Source: SIG607 sp036307305 (GTDB lineage Bacteria; Bacillota; Clostridia; Oscillospirales; Acutalibacteraceae). Taken from it: DNA of 64,000 nt. This document shows, in pieces, positions 51,647 through 60,991 of this stretch. The stretch spans positions 37,877-101,876 of the forward strand of contig JAXJXV010000023.1 of NCBI GenBank assembly GCA_036307305.1. The letters are read 5' to 3'. The notes under the pieces were generated by a model. It was given only the letters and a program-made list of their open reading frames with translations. It had not been told where the DNA came from and did no database searches. Each line of letters opens with the position of its first letter. Position 1 is the first letter of the stretch. A program made the translations under genes and the position numbers.

Positions 51647-52420
51647 TTAGAAAATATTTGTAGAAAAATTTTTGCGGAACTGACCTGCTGACTGACCTAC
51701 ACAGGTTTTAAAGGCTCGGCAAAAATGATAAACGCTTGAATAACCACAGCTTTCACTGATTTCATTTATACTTAAACGGTTGTTTTTAAGCAGTTCCTTT
51801 GCTTTTGAAATCCGAAGCTGCTGTATGTATTTATGCGGAGGAATAGAAAAAACCTCGAAAAACAGCTTTCTGAAATAAACCTCGCTGATGTTTGATTGCT
51901 CTGCCAGAACCTTGTTGGTTAAATTCGGGTCGGTGTAGTTTGCCTCCAGAAATTCAAGAGCAGGTCGTAGGCAAGGGCAGATGCTGTTTATGTTTTCTCC
52001 TGCAATGCGGCTAAGCATATCATAGAATATTGCAAGAGCTTTAATATCACGGGTGCTGTTGTGAAGGGAAAAGGTTTTCCTCAGATTCTCAAAAGACTTG
52101 AAATAATACTGAGTGTTTTCAATTTTCATAGAACAAAAACCGAAATGGGTTAAATCTTCACAGCAGTAAAAATTAATAATGGGAAAAACACCGCTTTTTT
52201 CACAGGTTATATAATATGTTTTACCCATAGGAATAAAGACTACGTGATTTGGGTCGGAGATATAATCCTTGTCCTCGAAGTGATAGGTTATCTGACCGCT
52301 GAGACAAAAGGAAACGGCATAAGCAAAACGGTTATTTATAAACCGTTTTTCTTTTGCGGTATTGTCAATAAGCGCAATGCTGTCAATTTTGCTAACTTTG
52401 ATTTCTTCAAAGATGTTCAC
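51647..52420 (-). CDS. AraC-family transcriptional regulator
   Basis: This 257-residue protein has an N-terminal cupin sensor domain (about 1-140; FCLSGQITYHFED and VVFIPMGKTYYI) and a C-terminal double helix-turn-helix (about 155-255) with the family signature LSINEISESCGYSSVYHFCR. It likely senses a small molecule, often a sugar, and activates nearby genes. The GTG at 52420 sits 5 nt after GGTGA; an in-frame GTG at 52429 overlaps that site. First gene of an operon with the deacetylase. Confidence 0.87.
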   Translation of the reverse strand: MNIFEEIKVSKIDSIALIDNTAKEKRFINNRFAYAVSFCLSGQITYHFEDKDYISDPNHVVFIPMGKTYYITCEKSGVFPIINFYCCEDLTHFGFCSMKIENTQYYFKSFENLRKTFSLHNSTRDIKALAIFYDMLSRIAGENINSICPCLRPALEFLEANYTDPNLTNKVLAEQSNISEVYFRKLFFEVFSIPPHKYIQQLRISKAKELLKNNRLSINEISESCGYSSVYHFCRAFKTCVGQSAGQFRKNFSTNIF

Positions 52421-52438
52421 TGTAATCACCCTGATAGT

Positions 52439-52467
52439 ATTATATAATCTATTTTTGTCGTATGCAA
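52439..52467 (-). promoter_or_regulatory. Promoter of the AraC-deacetylase operon
   Basis: On the minus strand TTGCAT (52462-52467), a 17-bp spacer and a perfect TATAAT (52439-52444). Confidence 0.7.
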
Positions 52468-52511
52468 CAGGAAAATATCGAAAATGTTAAAAATATGTTT
52501 TATATGCAATC

Positions 52512-52540
52512 TTGAAATAAAGGACGGGGTGTGATAGAAT
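52512..52540 (+). promoter_or_regulatory. Promoter of pth-mfd
   Basis: TTGAAA, a 17-bp spacer and TAGAAT, about 24 nt before the ATG. Confidence 0.6.
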
Positions 52541-52563
52541 GTATTTTGAACGGAGGGAAAGCT

Positions 52564-53160
52564 ATGCTTTTTAGAAAAAAGAGCGACAGCCTTTACGATA
52601 TGCTTCTTGTGGGACTTGGAAATCCCGGAGTAAATTACGAAAACACCCGTCATAATGCAGGATTTTGTGTTATTGACGCCTTTAATGAAAAACACGGTGT
52701 TACGCTAAGTAAAAATAAATTTTGCGCAATTTTCGGCGAAGCTAATATAGAGGGAAAGAGAATTCTTGTGGTAAAGCCTCAGACCTATATGAATAATTCG
52801 GGGGAAGCTGTTTCTGCTATAGCTCGTTTCTATAAAATACCAATGGAAAAAATTCTTGTGGTGTCCGATGATATTTCTTTACCCCCAGGTAAGATGCGTA
52901 TCAGAACAAAGGGAAGCGCAGGAGGACAGAACGGTCTTAAAAATATAATAGAGCATCTTTCTTCTGAAGAATTTGCCCGTATAAAAATGGGCGTGGGCGA
53001 CAGACCCGATAAAAGCAGTGACCTTGTAAACTGGGTGCTGGGCAAAATGAGTCAGGAGGATAAAAAGCTGTTTGACTCTGCTGTAGAAAATGCAGTTAAA
53101 GCTATAGAAACAATTTTAAGGGACGGCATAGATAAAGCTATGAATCGTTACAGTAAATAA
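52564..53160 (+). CDS. pth: Peptidyl-tRNA hydrolase
   Basis: This 198-residue Pth contains LVGLGNPGVNYENTRHNAGF with the catalytic N20 and H30, then MNNSGE, the SDDISLPPGKMRIR loop with the catalytic Asp, and GGQNGLKNI. It releases peptides from prematurely dropped peptidyl-tRNA. The ATG at 52564 follows CGGAGGGA. A short basic N-terminal extension (MLFRKKSDS) precedes the fold. Its stop overlaps the mfd start by one base (TAATG). Confidence 0.95.
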   Translation: MLFRKKSDSLYDMLLVGLGNPGVNYENTRHNAGFCVIDAFNEKHGVTLSKNKFCAIFGEANIEGKRILVVKPQTYMNNSGEAVSAIARFYKIPMEKILVVSDDISLPPGKMRIRTKGSAGGQNGLKNIIEHLSSEEFARIKMGVGDRPDKSSDLVNWVLGKMSQEDKKLFDSAVENAVKAIETILRDGIDKAMNRYSK

Positions 53161-56100
53161 TGAACACAGGTTTTAAATTTTTAAACAAGGTTTTGTCACA
53201 GGACGTTGACTACAAAAAGCTGAGTCAGGCTATTGACTCAGGGCAGACCCCTATAATATGTACGGGACTGTCGGAAATTCACAAGGCGGTGATTGTTTCT
53301 GCGTTGCTTTGTGAATATTCTTTCCCCATAACCGTGGTGACAAGCGACGAGGCACAGGCAGACTCCCTTGTAAACGACTTAAAAAGCCTTGGCGTTTCTG
53401 CACTGGATTTTCCTGTACGGGATTATCAGTTTGCAGAAATCATAGGCGAATCAAAGGAATACGAGCATAAAAGAATTCACACCCTGTCGGCTGTTGCTGA
53501 CGGGGATTTTGAGGTTCTGGTGGTTTCCTGCGAAGCGGCAATGGGAACTACCCTACCTGAAAGAATTCTGAAAGAAAATTCCTTTACTGTAAATACGGGG
53601 GACAGCTATGATTTAGGAAAGCTGTGTGAGCGTCTTGTTTCGGCAGGGTACGTTAGAAGCGAAACGGTAGAGGGCGCAGGTCAGTTTGCAGTGCGCGGCG
53701 GTATTCTTGACATTTTTACCACTCATAACGCCCTTCCTTGCAGAGTGGAATTCTGGGGAGATGAAATAGACAGTATTTCTTTCTTTGATATAGAAACACA
53801 GCGAAGAACCGACAGTATAGATTCTGTTGTTATCACCCCTGCAAGTGAGGTTTTATATACCGATGAACAGTTGATGGAAATTATAAATAAACTGCTTGAC
53901 GGTAAAAAGCTTGATTCTGTCCGCAGAGAAAGACTTAATCGCGATATGGAGGATATAAAATCGGGCGTTTTTGCTTGTCCCGACAGATATCTTCCTTATA
54001 TATATGAAGAACAGACCACTGTACTTGACTATGTTAGCGACGGTATTATATTTTTAAGCGAAAGCGGTAACGTAGCAGAACGCCTTAAAAATATCCGCTT
54101 TATGCTGGGTGAGGATATCAGCCGTTTGTTAGAGGACGGCTACGTTGGTAAGGAAAGCGCAGATATTTTAATAAGTGACGAGCAGTTTTACCATAAGCTT
54201 TCTCACTGCGTTGTACTTGACAGCTTTGCAAGAGGACGCTATGAGATAAGCCCTAAAGCTCTTGTGGACTTTAATATGAAGCGTTCTACCGCCTGGAGTG
54301 GAGATATAGAGGTATTAAAGGAAGATATAGATTATATTGTAAAGGAAAACGGCACCGCCGTCGTTCTTGCGGGTAACGAAAAAGCCGCAAGGCTTTTGAC
54401 AGAGGATTTGACAGCAGACGGCTTTTCGGCGCGTTACTGTGAAGAAATAAAAGAATTGAGCAAGGGTGTAACCGTTACGGTGGGCGCTCTGTCAAGCGGT
54501 TTCGAGCTTGTAAATGAAAAATTTATGCTCATTACGGCAAGGGGCTTTGTTTCGGCTGTGAAAAAAGCTGTTAAACGGCCTAAGGACAGCAGAGCGGTAG
54601 GCAGTCTTGATGAGCTTAAAACGGGCGACCTTGTGGTGCATACTGCCCACGGTATCGGTGTTTTCGGCGGTATACAGCATATTACCAATGCGGGAATTAC
54701 CAAGGACTATATTAAAATTAAATATGCAGGACAGGACGTCCTTTATGTACCCGTAACACAGCTTGACCTTGTTTCCCGTTATATCGGCGTGGACAGTGAT
54801 AACGTAAAGCTTAACAAGCTTGGCTCTAACGAATGGCAGAAAACACGCACCAGAGTAAAAAAAGCGGTAAAGGATATGGCAAAGGAGCTTACTGCTCTTT
54901 ACGCTAAACGAATGGCGGCAAAGGGATACGCTTTCTCTGCCGATACCGATTTTCAGAATAATTTTGAGCGACGGTTTCCTTATGAGGAAACCGAGGACCA
55001 GCTTCGCTGTGTCAATGAAATCAAAAGGGATATGGAACGCGGCGTTCCAATGGACAGACTGCTTTGCGGCGACGTTGGTTTCGGCAAAACCGAGGTAGCC
55101 CTGAGAGCCGCTTTCAAATGTATGTGCGAGGGTAAGCAGTGCGCGTTGCTTGTTCCCACTACAATACTTGCGTGGCAGCACTATAATACGGCGCTCAGAA
55201 GAATAGGTGACCTTCCCGTTACGCTGAAGCTTCTTTCACGTTTCGTACCTCCTAAGCAACAGGAAAAAATCGTAAAGGACGTTGCGAAGGGCAGGGTGGA
55301 TATGATAATAGGTACCCACCGCCTTATTTCAAAGGACGTAAAGTTCAAGGATTTAGGTCTTGTTATAATTGATGAAGAGCAACGCTTCGGCGTAGCTCAG
55401 AAGGAAAGACTGAAAGAACTGTATCCATACGTAGATATACTCACCCTTTCAGCAACGCCTATCCCGAGAACGCTTAATATGGCTATGACGGGTCTTCGTG
55501 ATATGTCAACCATAGATGAAGCGCCGGGGGACAGACATCCCGTACAGACCTATGTTTTGGAGCAAAATAATTCTGTGCTTTACGATGCTATACGAAAGGA
55601 ACTTCGCCGAGGCGGTCAGGTATATTATCTGCATAACAGAGTGGAAAGTATCGAAAAGGTAGCCGCCCGTATAAAAACCGCCGTTCCTGATGCAAGGGTT
55701 GCGGTGGCTCACGGTAAAATGACCGAAGACGCTCTGTCAGATGTATGGCAAAAGCTGATGGAAAACGAAATAGATATCCTTGTTTGCACTACCATAATAG
55801 AAACGGGTGTTGACGTGGCAAACGTAAATACCCTGATTATTGAGGATGCAGACCGAATGGGACTTTCTCAGCTTCATCAGCTCAGAGGCAGAGTAGGGCG
55901 TTCTTCAAGAAGAGCCTACGCTTATTTCTGCTTTAAAACGGGTAAGGTGCTTAATGAGGATGCCGTTAAACGTTTACAGGCAATAAGAGAATTTACCGAA
56001 TTCGGCTCAGGCTTTAAAATCGCAATGCGCGACCTTGAAATAAGGGGCGCGGGTAGTGTGCTTGGCGGCGCACAGCACGGCAATATGGAAGCGGTTGGCT

Positions 56101-56594
56101 ACGATATGTACTTAAAGCTTCTAGGTGAGGCTATGAAAGAAAATGCAGGTGAGGAAATTAAACCTGAGGCGGTATGTACTATAGACCTTAACGTACCTGC
56201 TCATATTCCCGAAAGCTATATAAACAGTCTGCCTGCGCGACTTGGCATTTATAAGCGTATTGCCGATATAGAAAACGACGAGGACGTAAGTGACGTAATA
56301 GACGAGCTTTGCGACCGCTTCGGAGAGCCTCCCCGCAGTGTTATGGGACTCATAGATATAGCTTTGCTAAGAAATAAATCTATAGCTTCGGGTATATATG
56401 AAATAGCAAGGGATAAGGATAGCGTTATGCTTCGCTTTAATAACTTTACTCAGGAGGTATTTCTGAAGCTGGGCGCAGTTTTCGGCGACAGATTAAGACT
56501 TCTTAATTCAGTTAGCGTTACTACAATCTCCGTAAAGCTTAAAAAGGGTCAGAATTTGTCAGGCGTTGTAAATGAAATAGTGAACGCTTTGTAA
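53160..56594 (+). CDS. mfd: Transcription-repair coupling factor Mfd
   Basis: This 1144-residue protein has the full Mfd plan. A UvrB-homology region comes first, then a CarD-like RNA-polymerase-interaction domain (LKTGDLVVHTAHGIGVFGGI, about 480-500). A RecG-like helicase core follows, with Walker A CGDVGFGKTE, Walker B IDEEQRFGV and motif III LSATPIPRTLNMA, and a C-terminal TRCF domain. It removes RNA polymerase stalled at lesions and recruits UvrA. It follows pth by one-base overlap, the standard Firmicute arrangement. Confidence 0.96.
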   Translation: MNTGFKFLNKVLSQDVDYKKLSQAIDSGQTPIICTGLSEIHKAVIVSALLCEYSFPITVVTSDEAQADSLVNDLKSLGVSALDFPVRDYQFAEIIGESKEYEHKRIHTLSAVADGDFEVLVVSCEAAMGTTLPERILKENSFTVNTGDSYDLGKLCERLVSAGYVRSETVEGAGQFAVRGGILDIFTTHNALPCRVEFWGDEIDSISFFDIETQRRTDSIDSVVITPASEVLYTDEQLMEIINKLLDGKKLDSVRRERLNRDMEDIKSGVFACPDRYLPYIYEEQTTVLDYVSDGIIFLSESGNVAERLKNIRFMLGEDISRLLEDGYVGKESADILISDEQFYHKLSHCVVLDSFARGRYEISPKALVDFNMKRSTAWSGDIEVLKEDIDYIVKENGTAVVLAGNEKAARLLTEDLTADGFSARYCEEIKELSKGVTVTVGALSSGFELVNEKFMLITARGFVSAVKKAVKRPKDSRAVGSLDELKTGDLVVHTAHGIGVFGGIQHITNAGITKDYIKIKYAGQDVLYVPVTQLDLVSRYIGVDSDNVKLNKLGSNEWQKTRTRVKKAVKDMAKELTALYAKRMAAKGYAFSADTDFQNNFERRFPYEETEDQLRCVNEIKRDMERGVPMDRLLCGDVGFGKTEVALRAAFKCMCEGKQCALLVPTTILAWQHYNTALRRIGDLPVTLKLLSRFVPPKQQEKIVKDVAKGRVDMIIGTHRLISKDVKFKDLGLVIIDEEQRFGVAQKERLKELYPYVDILTLSATPIPRTLNMAMTGLRDMSTIDEAPGDRHPVQTYVLEQNNSVLYDAIRKELRRGGQVYYLHNRVESIEKVAARIKTAVPDARVAVAHGKMTEDALSDVWQKLMENEIDILVCTTIIETGVDVANVNTLIIEDADRMGLSQLHQLRGRVGRSSRRAYAYFCFKTGKVLNEDAVKRLQAIREFTEFGSGFKIAMRDLEIRGAGSVLGGAQHGNMEAVGYDMYLKLLGEAMKENAGEEIKPEAVCTIDLNVPAHIPESYINSLPARLGIYKRIADIENDEDVSDVIDELCDRFGEPPRSVMGLIDIALLRNKSIASGIYEIARDKDSVMLRFNNFTQEVFLKLGAVFGDRLRLLNSVSVTTISVKLKKGQNLSGVVNEIVNAL

Positions 56595-56611
56595 AGTTAT
56601 TAAATTTTGTA

Positions 56612-56640
56612 TAGACATTTTATGAAATATGTAATATAAT
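56612..56640 (+). promoter_or_regulatory. Promoter of the foldase-like lipoprotein
   Basis: TAGACA, a 17-bp spacer and a perfect TATAAT. Confidence 0.6.
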
Positions 56641-56681
56641 ATGTGTTGTATATAATCCGTTTTGCTTTTGGAGGAATTATA

Positions 56682-57770
56682 ATGAAAATGGTTAAAAAAT
56701 TTTTTGCCCTTTTACTTGTGCTTGTAATGGTATTTTCCTTTACCGCCTGTCACAAGAAAAACGAAATAGCCGTTACTATCGGCGGTATTGAGTTTACGTC
56801 GGCTATGTATTCTTATGCTCTGCTTTGCGCCGATGGTGAGGCAAGAACTCTTGTTGATGAAAATATTGCCGCACAGGAAACCGAATCCACAGCTTCAACC
56901 ACCGAAGAGGTTGACTATTATGCGCAGACAATAGATGAGAAATCCTTTGTTAAGTGGGTAGAAGACCGCGCTATTGAGCTTCTCAGCGAGTGGGCTGCAT
57001 ACCAGAAGTTATGTGATGAAAATAATATTACTCTTGACGAAGACGCTTTATCAGAGGCGGAAAGCTATGCTCAGTACTACTATTCTTACTACGGCGCCGT
57101 TTATTCTGCTAACGGAATAGGCGAGGAGACCTATAAGAACGCAACCCTTTTTGAGTCGTACAGTAACGAATACTTCAAGTTCCTTTATGGTAAAGAAGGT
57201 AGCAAGGCTATCCCCGAGGATGACGTAAAGAATGCATTCAATACTTCTTACCGCGTAGTACTTGTTCTTCAGGCAGACACCACTGAGATGGACGATACTG
57301 CAAAGGCAGAGGCAAAAACAAAGCTTGAAGATGCTCAGAAGCAGTTGAACGACGGCAAGAGCGTTGTAGAGGTTTATAACGAGTATAACGGTCTTACTGA
57401 GGAAAGCGCTGCAACTACAGGTTATTCTCCTGCGAAGGAAACTAAGGATTGTGCAAACGTTGTTGCCGACCCCGAGGTTGATGAAAACTATGGTGTTACT
57501 TTCTGGAGTGACGTAAAGGATATGGTTGTAGGCGAAAGCAAGATTCTTGAAACCGAGCAAAACGGCAGTAAATACATCTGTCTTGTTTACTATATTGGCA
57601 ACGATAGCGAAGTAAGTTTCCTTGAAAATATGGATGAATCTATCCGTTGGAATCTGAAACACGAAGAATATCAGGCTGATATAAGCACTTATGCAAAAGA
57701 CCTTGCCGTTAAGAAAAACAATTATGCAATAAAGGCTTTCAAGGTTAAGGATATCAATTACGGATATTAA
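56682..57770 (+). CDS. PrsA/SurA-like foldase lipoprotein
   Basis: This 362-residue lipoprotein has lipobox SFTAC (about Cys22) and a SurA-N-like helical chaperone region rich in Tyr and acidic residues (about 40-220). A parvulin-type peptidyl-prolyl isomerase region is recognisable but divergent (about 180-320; VVLVLQADTTEMDDTAKAEA, then GESKILETEQNGSKYICLVY). It would help secreted proteins fold outside the membrane. Gene order pth-mfd-prsA supports the call. GGAGGAATT precedes the ATG at 56682. Isomerase activity is uncertain given the divergence. Confidence 0.78.
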   Translation: MKMVKKFFALLLVLVMVFSFTACHKKNEIAVTIGGIEFTSAMYSYALLCADGEARTLVDENIAAQETESTASTTEEVDYYAQTIDEKSFVKWVEDRAIELLSEWAAYQKLCDENNITLDEDALSEAESYAQYYYSYYGAVYSANGIGEETYKNATLFESYSNEYFKFLYGKEGSKAIPEDDVKNAFNTSYRVVLVLQADTTEMDDTAKAEAKTKLEDAQKQLNDGKSVVEVYNEYNGLTEESAATTGYSPAKETKDCANVVADPEVDENYGVTFWSDVKDMVVGESKILETEQNGSKYICLVYYIGNDSEVSFLENMDESIRWNLKHEEYQADISTYAKDLAVKKNNYAIKAFKVKDINYGY

Positions 57771-57774
57771 TTAA

Positions 57775-57804
57775 AAAAAGACTCTGTTTAACAGAGTCTT
57801 TTTT
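57775..57804 (+). terminator. Terminator after the foldase gene
   Basis: AAAAAGACTCTGT pairs with ACAGAGTCTTTTT around TTA. Confidence 0.95.
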
Positions 57805-57805
57805 G

Positions 57806-57834
57806 TTGCAATATACAAAGCGATTTGCTAAAAT
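57806..57834 (+). promoter_or_regulatory. Promoter of the frameshifted solute-binding gene
   Basis: TTGCAA, a 17-bp spacer and TAAAAT. Confidence 0.55.
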
Positions 57835-57864
57835 AAGTGCATACAGAATATGTGAGGTGTAGGT

Positions 57865-59216
57865 ATGAAAAGACTTGTGTGTTTGTTGCTTTGTATGGCT
57901 ATGATTTCAAGTTTTACTGTTCTTGTAGGTTGCGGTGAAAAAGAAGAGCCTGTTGTTAATAACAATAATAATGCGGGTGTTTCTGTTGACAGTGAAGAGG
58001 AGTTTTTCCTTGACGTTCCCGCAGAACTCAGAGGAACTGTAGTGCAGGTAGCTACGTGGGGTAGCAATAACGACTTCAACAAGCACAGGTGTATTCTGAT
58101 TTTACATCTAATACGGGAATTGAGGTTGAATTTGCTCAGGTGCCTCAGGCAGATTACATAGTAAAGTTGACTTCTCTTATTTCGGCCGACCAGTCTCCTG
58201 ACGTTCTCACGGAAAACGGCGATTTTCCAAGAACCCTTAAGGTACTCAGACCAATAGACAAAGAAACGACGGGAATTGATTTGAGCGATTCCTTTTGGGA
58301 CCAGGGCGTTATCAAGATGTACAGCGTGGGTGGTAAGCCCTATATTATTGAGAGTGTGAAATCCTGTTGGAATAACTCAGGGGCGATTACCTATTACCAT
58401 AAAACAATTCTTGAGGAAAACGGAATTAAAACACCTGACGAACTTGTAAAGGAAAATAACTGGAACGTGGATAGCTTTACTCAGCTTTTGCGTCAGATAA
58501 AATCCTCTGTCAGTCTGTCACGTCCCGCAGCTTCCGTTGCCATTGATTGTTGGACTTCACTATACGGTGCTAAGCAGATAACCTGGAACCCTGAAAACAG
58601 TACCTTTACCAATACCGTTACCGACGGTAAAATGAAAGACAGTCTGAGAAAGCTTCTTGAACTTAAAGACGAGGGACTTGTAAAAATTATTGATAATCAC
58701 GATGATGATATCACTACGGGTAGTTGTGTCGTTCAGATATGCGGCGCTTATGGACTTCGCACCAGCCCAGGTTGGTTCTATACGATGGACGTAGACGATT
58801 TGGGATTCACCTATCTTCCTAAGGTGAATAAAGAGGATAGTGATTATCCCGTTGTTGCAACCGGTCACGCTTACGGACTTGTAAGAGGCTCACGTAATCC
58901 CATGGGTGCGGGTTATTATCTGCGTTATTATCTTAATGAGGACCACGTTGATATGGAAGCGGGCTTTAAAAACGAAGAAGCTCTGGCTTTCTATAAAGAG
59001 CTTCGCGCTAAAACCGATTATTCAACCGTTACTTTTAATCGTGGGGTTAGAATGATACTCGATGCATCTTCTTCAAGCGGTACAATGCTTCAGGACGTTA
59101 TAGGTTCTACCGCCGGACAACTTTCAGTTAATCTTGAAAAAAGTAATAATATTATAAGCGGCGCTGTGTCAGAGGGAAATGCGCTTATACAGGAAATTAT
59201 CAAAAGAGATGAATGA
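57865..59216 (+). pseudogene. Frameshifted extracellular solute-binding lipoprotein
   Basis: The reading frame opens with a lipoprotein signal (lipobox VLVGC) and runs to residue 75 (NNDFNKHR). It then continues in another frame from 58089 (VYSDFTSNTGIEVEF) to 59216. Joining the two frames gives a protein that aligns without gaps in this stretch to the intact paralogue at 59308 (28 residues after the shared ATW in both). One base is missing near 58087-58089, within CACAGGTGT. The predicted intact product is a family 1-type sugar-binding protein of an ABC importer. This may be a true pseudogene, a phase-variable state or an assembly error. Without the shift it would be about 450 residues. No permease genes are adjacent. 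Confidence 0.85.
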
Positions 59217-59241
59217 ATTTTCATAAAAATAACATTTGTAT

Positions 59242-59270
59242 TTGACAAATCCGACTGATTTATGTATAAT
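59242..59270 (+). promoter_or_regulatory. Consensus promoter of the intact solute-binding gene
   Basis: A perfect TTGACA, a 17-bp spacer and a perfect TATAAT. Confidence 0.8.
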
Positions 59271-59307
59271 AAAAATAGCTAAATTTGTTTATAAAGGAGA
59301 AATAGCT

Positions 59308-60660
59308 ATGTTAAAAAGAATTTTGACTATCCTTCTTGCCGTTGCTATGGTGCTTTCTATGTGCGCTATGGCTGGTTGTAAGGATAACGGCGGTCAGTCC
59401 AGCAATAAGCCTGTAGGCAATGTTGGTTCTAGTCAGAATGAAGAAGAGTATTTCCTTGATATGCCTTCTGAGCTTCGCGGAACCACAGTAAAGTTTGCAA
59501 CCTGGATTGACCACGCTCAGACCGATACCAAGATTTGTCTTTCCGGTTTCGAAGAGACAACAGGTATGAAGTATGAAATGGTACAGGTAAACCAGTCCGA
59601 CTACGTTGTAAAGATGACTGCTCTTATTTCTGCAGATCAGTCTCCTGACGTTGTTGTAGAAAACGGTGACTTCCCCAAGACCCTTAACCTTCTTCAGCCT
59701 CTTTCTAAAGAGACTAACGGTCTTGACCCAACCGATCCTTTCTGGGATCAGAGAACAAGTGAACTCTTCCACATTGGCAAGAATTACTATCTCGTAAACG
59801 GTGCTAACTCTTCTTGGCTTATGACAGGCGCTATGACCTACTTCCATAAGACTCTTCTTGAAGAGAACGGCATCAAGACTCCTGCAGAATATGTAGATGA
59901 AAACAACTGGAACACCGACACTCTTTGGACTCTTATGAACCAGATTAAATCTGCTTGTGGTCTCAGTGATCCTGGTACTACAATCGTGTTCGATAACTGG
60001 CTTTCAGCTTACGGCGGCGGTCAGTACAAGTTCAATACCGAAACCGATAAGTTTGAAAACGCTATTCAGAGTACCGAAAGCAAAAAGGCTATTGATTACC
60101 TTATGAGAGGTAAGGATGCAGGTCTTCTTAAGATTATATCTAACCATGATGACGGTATTACAAAAGCTTCTCATGCTGTACAGATTTGCGGTGCTTATGG
60201 TCTTAGAAAGAACCCAGGTTGGTTCTATACAATGGACGTTGACGACTTAGGTTTCGCAGTTCTTCCTAAGCTTAATGCTGATGATACTGATTATCCTTAT
60301 ACAAGTTCTGAACGTGCTTACGGTATCTGTAAGGGCGCTAAGAATGCTAAGGGTGCTGCTTACTTCCTGCGTTACTTCTTGAATCAGGACCATTACGATA
60401 TGGACGAAATGTTCAAAAATGCTGAAGCTAAGGAAATGTACTTACACCTTCGTGAGAAGGGCGATATCAGCAAGGTAGGTTGGGCTGTAGGCGTTGGTCG
60501 TGTAACCGATCCTTCTTACTTCGAGCTTAATCTTGTACAGCCTCTTCTTGACGGTACTGCTGCACAGGTTTCTGTAAACCTTGCAAGTGTAAGCAGTAAG
60601 CTTGACGGTGCTGCTAATGCTGCTAACGAGCTTCTTGAGGACTTTATTGCTGCTCAGTAA
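59308..60660 (+). CDS. Extracellular solute-binding lipoprotein
   Basis: This 450-residue lipoprotein has lipobox AMAGC and a two-lobed solute-binding fold of the sugar-binding type (ELRGTTVKFATW, MTALISADQSPDVVVENGDF, GWFYTMDVDDLGFAVLPKL). It would capture an oligosaccharide for an ABC importer. It has a perfect consensus promoter, a strong AAAGGAGA site and uniform codon use, so it is probably highly expressed. It is a tandem paralogue of the frameshifted gene upstream. No ABC permease or ATPase is in the window, so its partners must be encoded elsewhere. The ATG at 59308 is set by the ribosome-binding site. Confidence 0.85.
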   Translation: MLKRILTILLAVAMVLSMCAMAGCKDNGGQSSNKPVGNVGSSQNEEEYFLDMPSELRGTTVKFATWIDHAQTDTKICLSGFEETTGMKYEMVQVNQSDYVVKMTALISADQSPDVVVENGDFPKTLNLLQPLSKETNGLDPTDPFWDQRTSELFHIGKNYYLVNGANSSWLMTGAMTYFHKTLLEENGIKTPAEYVDENNWNTDTLWTLMNQIKSACGLSDPGTTIVFDNWLSAYGGGQYKFNTETDKFENAIQSTESKKAIDYLMRGKDAGLLKIISNHDDGITKASHAVQICGAYGLRKNPGWFYTMDVDDLGFAVLPKLNADDTDYPYTSSERAYGICKGAKNAKGAAYFLRYFLNQDHYDMDEMFKNAEAKEMYLHLREKGDISKVGWAVGVGRVTDPSYFELNLVQPLLDGTAAQVSVNLASVSSKLDGAANAANELLEDFIAAQ

Positions 60661-60675
60661 ATCATGAAAAAAACA

Positions 60676-60708
60676 AAAGGTGTGTGGCTGTGCTACACAC
60701 CTTTTTTT
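60676..60708 (+). terminator. Terminator after the solute-binding gene
   Basis: AGGTGTGT pairs with ACACACCT around a 9-nt loop and is followed by T7. Confidence 0.88.
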
Positions 60709-60759
60709 GTGCGTTTTATACGTATTTGTAAAAAAATACATAAAATTTTAAAAAAACTA

Positions 60760-60788
60760 TTGCATTTTGAAAAACATTGTGGTATAGT
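60760..60788 (+). promoter_or_regulatory. Promoter of the 47-residue peptide
   Basis: TTGCAT, a 17-bp spacer and TATAGT, about 44 nt before the ATG. Confidence 0.6.
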
Positions 60789-60831
60789 ATTTGTGTAATT
60801 GGTGGATTTATCTACTTTTGGAGGTATTAGT

Positions 60832-60975
60832 ATGAAAAAAGAGTATATGCGCCCCGAACTCTCTATATTGTCTTTAGTTGTTGAAGATAATACCAATGCA
60901 CTTGATATTACAATTAATACCGACGATAATGAGCTTTCTATAGGCGGCGACATCTTGGGCGGCATTTTTGGTTAA
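60832..60975 (+). CDS. 47-residue peptide with MKKEYxxPEL leader-like start
   Basis: A short gene behind TGGAGGTATTAG. The product starts MKKEYMRPELSILSLVVED and ends with an Asp/Asn-rich stretch followed by a Gly-rich hydrophobic tail (SIGGDILGGIFG). The MKKxYxxPEL opening recurs in small peptides of Firmicutes and Bacteroidetes, some of which resemble precursors of ribosomally made modified peptides. No modification enzyme, protease or exporter is adjacent. It has its own promoter and converges on an AraC regulator whose stop codon is 16 nt away. Too short for homology to settle its role. Confidence 0.65.
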   Translation: MKKEYMRPELSILSLVVEDNTNALDITINTDDNELSIGGDILGGIFG

Positions 60976-60991
60976 TACTTTTATTGTTCTG

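Noticed and set aside
58081..58095. Programmed ribosomal frameshift in the solute-binding gene
   Set aside because: There is no slippery heptamer, stimulating stem-loop or internal ribosome-binding site at the junction, and the neighbouring paralogue needs no shift.
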